Below, piece by piece: positions 59,779 to 64,000 of a stretch of 64,000 bases of DNA. The notes under the pieces were generated by a model that saw only the letters and a list, made by a program, of their open reading frames with translations, was not told the DNA's origin and searched no databases. This DNA comes from Pseudopedobacter saltans DSM 12145. Its GTDB lineage: Bacteria > Bacteroidota > Bacteroidia > Sphingobacteriales > Sphingobacteriaceae. The position numbers and the translations under genes were made by a program. The stretch is from positions 930,001 through 994,000 of the forward strand of contig NC_015177.1 in assembly GCF_000190735.1 (NCBI RefSeq). Reading direction: 5' to 3'. Position 1 is the stretch's first letter, and the number at the start of each line of letters is the position of its first letter.

Positions 59779-62768
59779 TGTTAGGAATAAATATTAAAAC
59801 AGCTCTTATCGTTTTCGCATTTTTACCATTTTTTGTGCTGGCAAAAAATCCCGACATGACCGTTTCCTTAAACGGAGACTGGCAGTTTGGTAAGGCAAGA
59901 AATTATACGGGTGTTACCCGGGTACCCGGAATAGCTACAGATCCGGCCAAAATTGGAACGGAAAAGCTATGGTATAAAAAAAGGGTACAACTGCCGGCAG
60001 GTGATTGGAAATATGCAACGCTCCAGTTGAAAGGCGCTCGCTTTTTACCGGAAGTGTTTATTAATGGCGAGGCCGTTTCTAAACAGAACGGTGGAATGGC
60101 CCCAACTTTTCACCTGCTTAAGCATAAAGCTGTAAAGCCCGGAACAGCTGTTGATATAGAAATAGCACTTGCTTCATTAAACGACATTAAACCCGAGGAT
60201 GCTTCTTTTATTCCACCTGCAGATCAGTGGCGTTCCAATGTGTCTTCGGGATTGTGGGATGATGTGATTTTGCATCTCCATGGCAGTAAAAGAATAGACC
60301 GTATCATTCCTTTTATCGATTATAAAAATCAAAAGGCTTCCATACGTTTCGATCTGGTGAATTTGCGGGGAGAAAATCAGCCGAGTAAAGTACAGCTGGA
60401 GGTACTCGATCAAAATGGAAAAGTACTGATCGCTAAAAAAGGTGTTTCCACCTCCTTGAGTGATTCAATTTCTTTTCAGTACAACAATATTTTAAAAAGT
60501 TGGTCGCCAGATGCCCCGCATTTATACCGGTTAAGGTTAAGTATTTCAGATAAAAGCGGACTGTCCGATCAGCAGACCATCTCTTTTGGAATCAAGAAGT
60601 TTGAGGTGAAAGGCAAACAATTTTACCTTAATAATGCACCTTCAAAAATAAGAGGCGGAACCGTGGTGTGGCACCGTTGGGTACGCTCGGCTGAAGGGCG
60701 GGAATTGGGATTCGATACCACATGGTTTAAAAAGAATATCGTACAGCGTTTAAAAGATCATGGAGCAAATTATCTGCGCTTTCATTTGGGAAAACCTCCT
60801 GAAAGGTTTCTGGATCTTTGTGACCAATATGGTTTGCTTGTACAATACGAATGGAGTTTTTTTCACGGAATGCCTGCTACCAAAGAAAGTTTACTAGAGC
60901 AATACAAAAATTGGCTGGACGTAGCTATGCGGCATCCCTCTGTAGCATTGATTCATCCTTATAATGAAACCGAAGGCGAGCAGCTGGATACAGCCTGGGA
61001 TGCTCTGGGTATATTATTGAAGAATTACCCGCCTTTGGTACTTGAAGACCGGGATGTGATTCATGTACACAAATATTGGTGGAGTCTGTTCGAAAACCTT
61101 GGCTTGTACTATGATAACGCGGATCAGTTCCCTAAAGCCATTATGGTTGACGAATTTGGAGGAAATTACCTTGATGAAAAAGGTGAGTTGGGAGGATATA
61201 AAGCACTTAAGGAAAGTTATCTGCGGTTTCTAGGTAGGGAAAATACGGTGAGCGAACGTTTAAACTTCCATGCTGCATCGCATGCTAAAGTATCGGAATA
61301 CTGGCGTCGTATAGATGCTGGTGGTTTTGCACCATTCTGTATTCTGAGCAGTTGGGAAGACGGCAATACCTGGTTTATGGGCAACCTGAAAGATGGAAAT
61401 CCGAAACCGGTTTGGGAAGATTTAACGGCTGCGTTTTCTCCCGTTTCCGTAAGTCTTGAATTATGGGACAGAAATTTTGAGCCAGGACAGAAAATAGACC
61501 TTCCCGTTTATCTTTTTAATGATAGTGATAATCCTTACACTTACGCCGTTAAGCTGTCAATCGAAAATAAGAGCGGGCAGGTTATCTGGCAACAGGAAGT
61601 TAAAGCCAAAGCGGATAAATTTTCAAAAAGAGTAGAAAAAATACCTGTGGTATTACCTGTCGGTCAAGGAAGTTATACTATAAAAGCGGTATTGCAGAAC
61701 AAGCCATCTACTGTTAAATATCCGGTTGTTTCCAAATGGGAAATTCAAGTGTTTAAAGCTATGGTTCCGGCTGAGTTGGCAGGCACCAGGGTTGCGGTTC
61801 CGGAAAATGAACCCGAATTAAAAGCTTTTCTTAATAATCATCAAATCGCATCCGAACCTTTAAAAGAAGAGACGAAAAGTGATCTGATCATTACATCATC
61901 CCATACATGGAACCAGCTTTCAAAAGGAGATGAAAAATTAAAAACCATTTTGCAGAATGCAATCGAAAAAGGTGCCTCCGTTTTAATGCTGGATGCCGGT
62001 CCAAAACATCTTGGCCAGGGATACCCTTCAAAAAACGGTGAATTGGGCCCACTGCAGGGCGTGGTGAAAATTAGTGATCCTGAAATTTCCACCTATCAGC
62101 TCTTTAAGGGCGTTTCATTAAAATTTACTGAGGCTGCAGAGCCCGAAAGTCATCTTCATCCTGATAAAAATAATGATGCACTTTGGGCAAACCTTTCTAA
62201 AGATAATACCAGGTTATGGAACGGCATGCGAGGAGGATTAATTGTGCCGGCCGCAGATATGGAGTTTTCCGGATTGAGTTCCAAAGCCTTTATGTCTCAA
62301 TGGACAGCCAGGGGGGCCAATGAAAGTCAGATAAAGAAGGGGCCTTATTATGCATATGAGTTGCAGGGATTTTATGAGTTTTCATCCAAAGCGAATGATG
62401 AGGCAGTTCAGAAAAAGCTAAAAGCCAAGGTAGAGTTTCTGGTAGAAGATGCACCAGCGTTAGCGAGTGCCATCAATCCCAGAACGCCTGTAAGTATGAC
62501 AGATCTTGCTTTGGGCTATCTGGAATCCCAGAAGGGGACGGCCGAAAGCTTTGCGCCATTGGCCAATTGCGGTAAAAACTTAACCCGTACTCCGGTTGCC
62601 ATGATAAATTTCGGAACTGGAAAAGGAAAGCTTATCGTTTCGCAATTGCTTACGGCAGGCCGTATGGCGAAAGGATTTGGTGAAGCAGGGTTGTATGATA
62701 TCCGGTACGACGAGGCTGCAGTTCAAAACGTTTTAAATATGATGAAGCTTGCGTTGCAAGGAAAATAG
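59778..62768 (+). CDS. GH2-family-type beta-glycosidase
   Basis: This 996-residue secreted enzyme has a signal peptide (1-22, cut after LA), a jelly-roll sugar-binding domain (about 28-170; SLNGDWQFGK), an Ig-like domain (about 180-275) and a TIM barrel (about 285-570). The acid/base Glu is E397 in HPYNETEG and the nucleophile E459 in MVDEFGGN. A beta-rich C-terminal region of about 400 residues follows. Members of this branch act on beta-galactosides, glucuronides or similar. Its codons look richer in G and C than those of the housekeeping genes. Confidence 0.87.
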   Translation: MLGINIKTALIVFAFLPFFVLAKNPDMTVSLNGDWQFGKARNYTGVTRVPGIATDPAKIGTEKLWYKKRVQLPAGDWKYATLQLKGARFLPEVFINGEAVSKQNGGMAPTFHLLKHKAVKPGTAVDIEIALASLNDIKPEDASFIPPADQWRSNVSSGLWDDVILHLHGSKRIDRIIPFIDYKNQKASIRFDLVNLRGENQPSKVQLEVLDQNGKVLIAKKGVSTSLSDSISFQYNNILKSWSPDAPHLYRLRLSISDKSGLSDQQTISFGIKKFEVKGKQFYLNNAPSKIRGGTVVWHRWVRSAEGRELGFDTTWFKKNIVQRLKDHGANYLRFHLGKPPERFLDLCDQYGLLVQYEWSFFHGMPATKESLLEQYKNWLDVAMRHPSVALIHPYNETEGEQLDTAWDALGILLKNYPPLVLEDRDVIHVHKYWWSLFENLGLYYDNADQFPKAIMVDEFGGNYLDEKGELGGYKALKESYLRFLGRENTVSERLNFHAASHAKVSEYWRRIDAGGFAPFCILSSWEDGNTWFMGNLKDGNPKPVWEDLTAAFSPVSVSLELWDRNFEPGQKIDLPVYLFNDSDNPYTYAVKLSIENKSGQVIWQQEVKAKADKFSKRVEKIPVVLPVGQGSYTIKAVLQNKPSTVKYPVVSKWEIQVFKAMVPAELAGTRVAVPENEPELKAFLNNHQIASEPLKEETKSDLIITSSHTWNQLSKGDEKLKTILQNAIEKGASVLMLDAGPKHLGQGYPSKNGELGPLQGVVKISDPEISTYQLFKGVSLKFTEAAEPESHLHPDKNNDALWANLSKDNTRLWNGMRGGLIVPAADMEFSGLSSKAFMSQWTARGANESQIKKGPYYAYELQGFYEFSSKANDEAVQKKLKAKVEFLVEDAPALASAINPRTPVSMTDLALGYLESQKGTAESFAPLANCGKNLTRTPVAMINFGTGKGKLIVSQLLTAGRMAKGFGEAGLYDIRYDEAAVQNVLNMMKLALQGK

Positions 62769-62776
62769 ATAGAAAA

Positions 62777-64000
62777 ATGAAGAATAAAAAAATTAAAATG
62801 CTGTTTATGGGAGCCTTTGCTATGCTCTTGTTTACTGATGTAAAAGCTGATTCACGACTAATAAACAAGCTAGATATATGGGATATCTGGACCTATAACT
62901 ATAATGCTTCGCATTGGATTGAACAAGCTAATTTGCATGCTGGTACTCAGATGTATGGAGATGCTCCGCAAATCACGATAAGCTCTTTACCAGCTACGCT
63001 GGAGGGGGCAGATTGGATACAAACGGCTTATGGATCAAAGGCGTTTTCACAATCTAAACTAGCGACTTTTGAATTGGCTGGAGATGCTGATGTTTTTATC
63101 GTACATAACCGGAAAATCGATAAAAAGCCTGATTGGTTAAAGTCTTATAATAAACTATCAGAGAAGGTAGAAAATTCGACCGGTGAAATCTTTGATGTAT
63201 ACAAAAGAAGTTTCAAGAGAAATGATAAAGTAAGTTTGGGCAGCAATGGAAGTATGGATCATTCTATGTATTCCGTAGCAGTAAAGCCAATAGGAAATCC
63301 CCCAGCTTTACCTAAACCCACCGGTAAAATTTACGATATTGTGAAATTTGGAGCTAAAGGAGACAATCAGACTGTTAATACAGTAGCTATACAAAAAGCC
63401 ATAGACGCCTGTACAGCAGACGGAGGAGGAAGTGTCTATATCCATGACGGTATTTATGTAACTGGAACACTGGAGCTAAAAGATAATGTGACCCTGTTTG
63501 TACAGGCCGGATCGATTTTAAGAGCATCCTCTAACCATGCAGATTATCCGCAAAAGATATGTGCTTTCAAATATTACAGAGGTAATGAACATTACCAGCT
63601 AATTTATGCAGAAGGCAAAAAGAATATAGGTATCACCGGAGGTGGAATTATCGATGGTTTTTCTCATGGAGACAATTGGCCATGGAGAGGCAAATCAAAT
63701 GAACACGAGAGACCTCGCCTTATTAGAATGGTACAATGTACTGCGGTAAACGTCAGAGATATCACCCTTATCCGCCCGGCAAACTGGACACAGTTATACG
63801 AAGCCTGCGATAATGTAAAGCTAATTAATGTAAGGGTAAGGGCTTATACAGGGCAGCATAACCAGGATGGAATAGATATTAGCAGCTGCAATGGAGTGGA
63901 AGTAAAAAACTTTTATGCCATGACCGGTGACGATGCCATTTGTTTAAAAGCGATGTCGCAAAAACCTACGGAAAATATATTTGTAGACGGAGTAGTGGCA
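62777..64000 (+). CDS. GH28 polygalacturonase-type enzyme, cut by window end
   Basis: The frame is open from ATG 62777 to the last base (408 codons). A signal peptide (1-24) precedes an N-terminal beta domain of about 150 residues, then the right-handed beta-helix from about 180 (FGAKGDNQTVNTVAIQKAID). GH28 catalytic motifs: NQDG at 362-365 (D364) and the DD pair in TGDDAICLK at 385-386. The HG and RIK motifs lie beyond the window. It probably cleaves galacturonan-type linkages, and is 8 bases after the GH2 gene, in one operon. Confidence 0.88.
   Translation, partial: MKNKKIKMLFMGAFAMLLFTDVKADSRLINKLDIWDIWTYNYNASHWIEQANLHAGTQMYGDAPQITISSLPATLEGADWIQTAYGSKAFSQSKLATFELAGDADVFIVHNRKIDKKPDWLKSYNKLSEKVENSTGEIFDVYKRSFKRNDKVSLGSNGSMDHSMYSVAVKPIGNPPALPKPTGKIYDIVKFGAKGDNQTVNTVAIQKAIDACTADGGGSVYIHDGIYVTGTLELKDNVTLFVQAGSILRASSNHADYPQKICAFKYYRGNEHYQLIYAEGKKNIGITGGGIIDGFSHGDNWPWRGKSNEHERPRLIRMVQCTAVNVRDITLIRPANWTQLYEACDNVKLINVRVRAYTGQHNQDGIDISSCNGVEVKNFYAMTGDDAICLKAMSQKPTENIFVDGVVA

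Overview
The window reads as chromosome from a Bacteroidota bacterium, most likely Sphingobacteriaceae (Pedobacter or Pseudopedobacter type). The grounds are a SusC/SusD pair with an ECF sigma/FecR switch, AT-rich DNA, no Shine-Dalgarno pattern, TAnnTTTG-type -7 boxes (often with an upstream TTG), a small Hc1 histone-like protein, and a CcoI/CcoS pair of Bacteroidota type. I saw no tRNA, rRNA, CRISPR array or prophage.

Layout. 1-3.1 kb: copper ATPase CcoI and the tiny CcoS, behind a possible FNR-type site, then a histone H1-like protein. 3.1-7.7 kb (minus strand): Fsr-type MFS exporter with its FadR-type regulator, QueG, then a SatD-DUF3307 pair behind an ordered array of inverted repeats and a 47-residue small protein. 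7.7-20 kb: beta-CASP hydrolase, ABC exporter, aminotransferase, a CDF/Nudix/SBF-transporter operon, proBA, an FMN reductase and arginine decarboxylase. 20-34 kb: argS, an almost gene-free 1 kb gap, a sodium symporter with a DapA-family lyase, NupC, the etfBA-DUF151 operon, TPR-ChrA, dnaB and rlmB. 34-44.6 kb: a MITE-like hairpin element, topA, a lipoprotein, a PspC/PadR pair with a large palindromic operator, mnmA, a semialdehyde dehydrogenase and an SRPBCC protein. 44.6-46.6 kb is an accessory patch: alternative hairpins, five helically phased 11-bp repeats and an IS3-family element whose transposase is split. 46.6-48.6 kb: an ABC-F ATPase.

From 49.3 kb to the right edge lies a polysaccharide utilisation locus, all on the plus strand: ECF sigma factor, FecR anti-sigma, SusC (with STN domain), SusD, an FGE/SUMF1-like lipoprotein, a secreted divergent alpha-glucuronidase-like protein, a GH2-type glycosidase and a GH28 polygalacturonase-type enzyme cut by the window end. 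The gene content suggests a uronic-acid-containing (pectin-like) glycan. SusC/D would import it, the secreted enzymes would cut it, and sigma/FecR would sense it through the SusC STN domain.

The best candidate for an undescribed system is SatD-DUF3307 (6.07-7.51 kb). SatD looks like a class III nucleotide-cyclase-fold domain joined to a C-terminal helix-turn-helix. Its overlapping partner is a membrane protein with His/Asp motifs, and upstream lie three TATAAC-N8-GTTATA inverted repeats at an exact 28-bp period.
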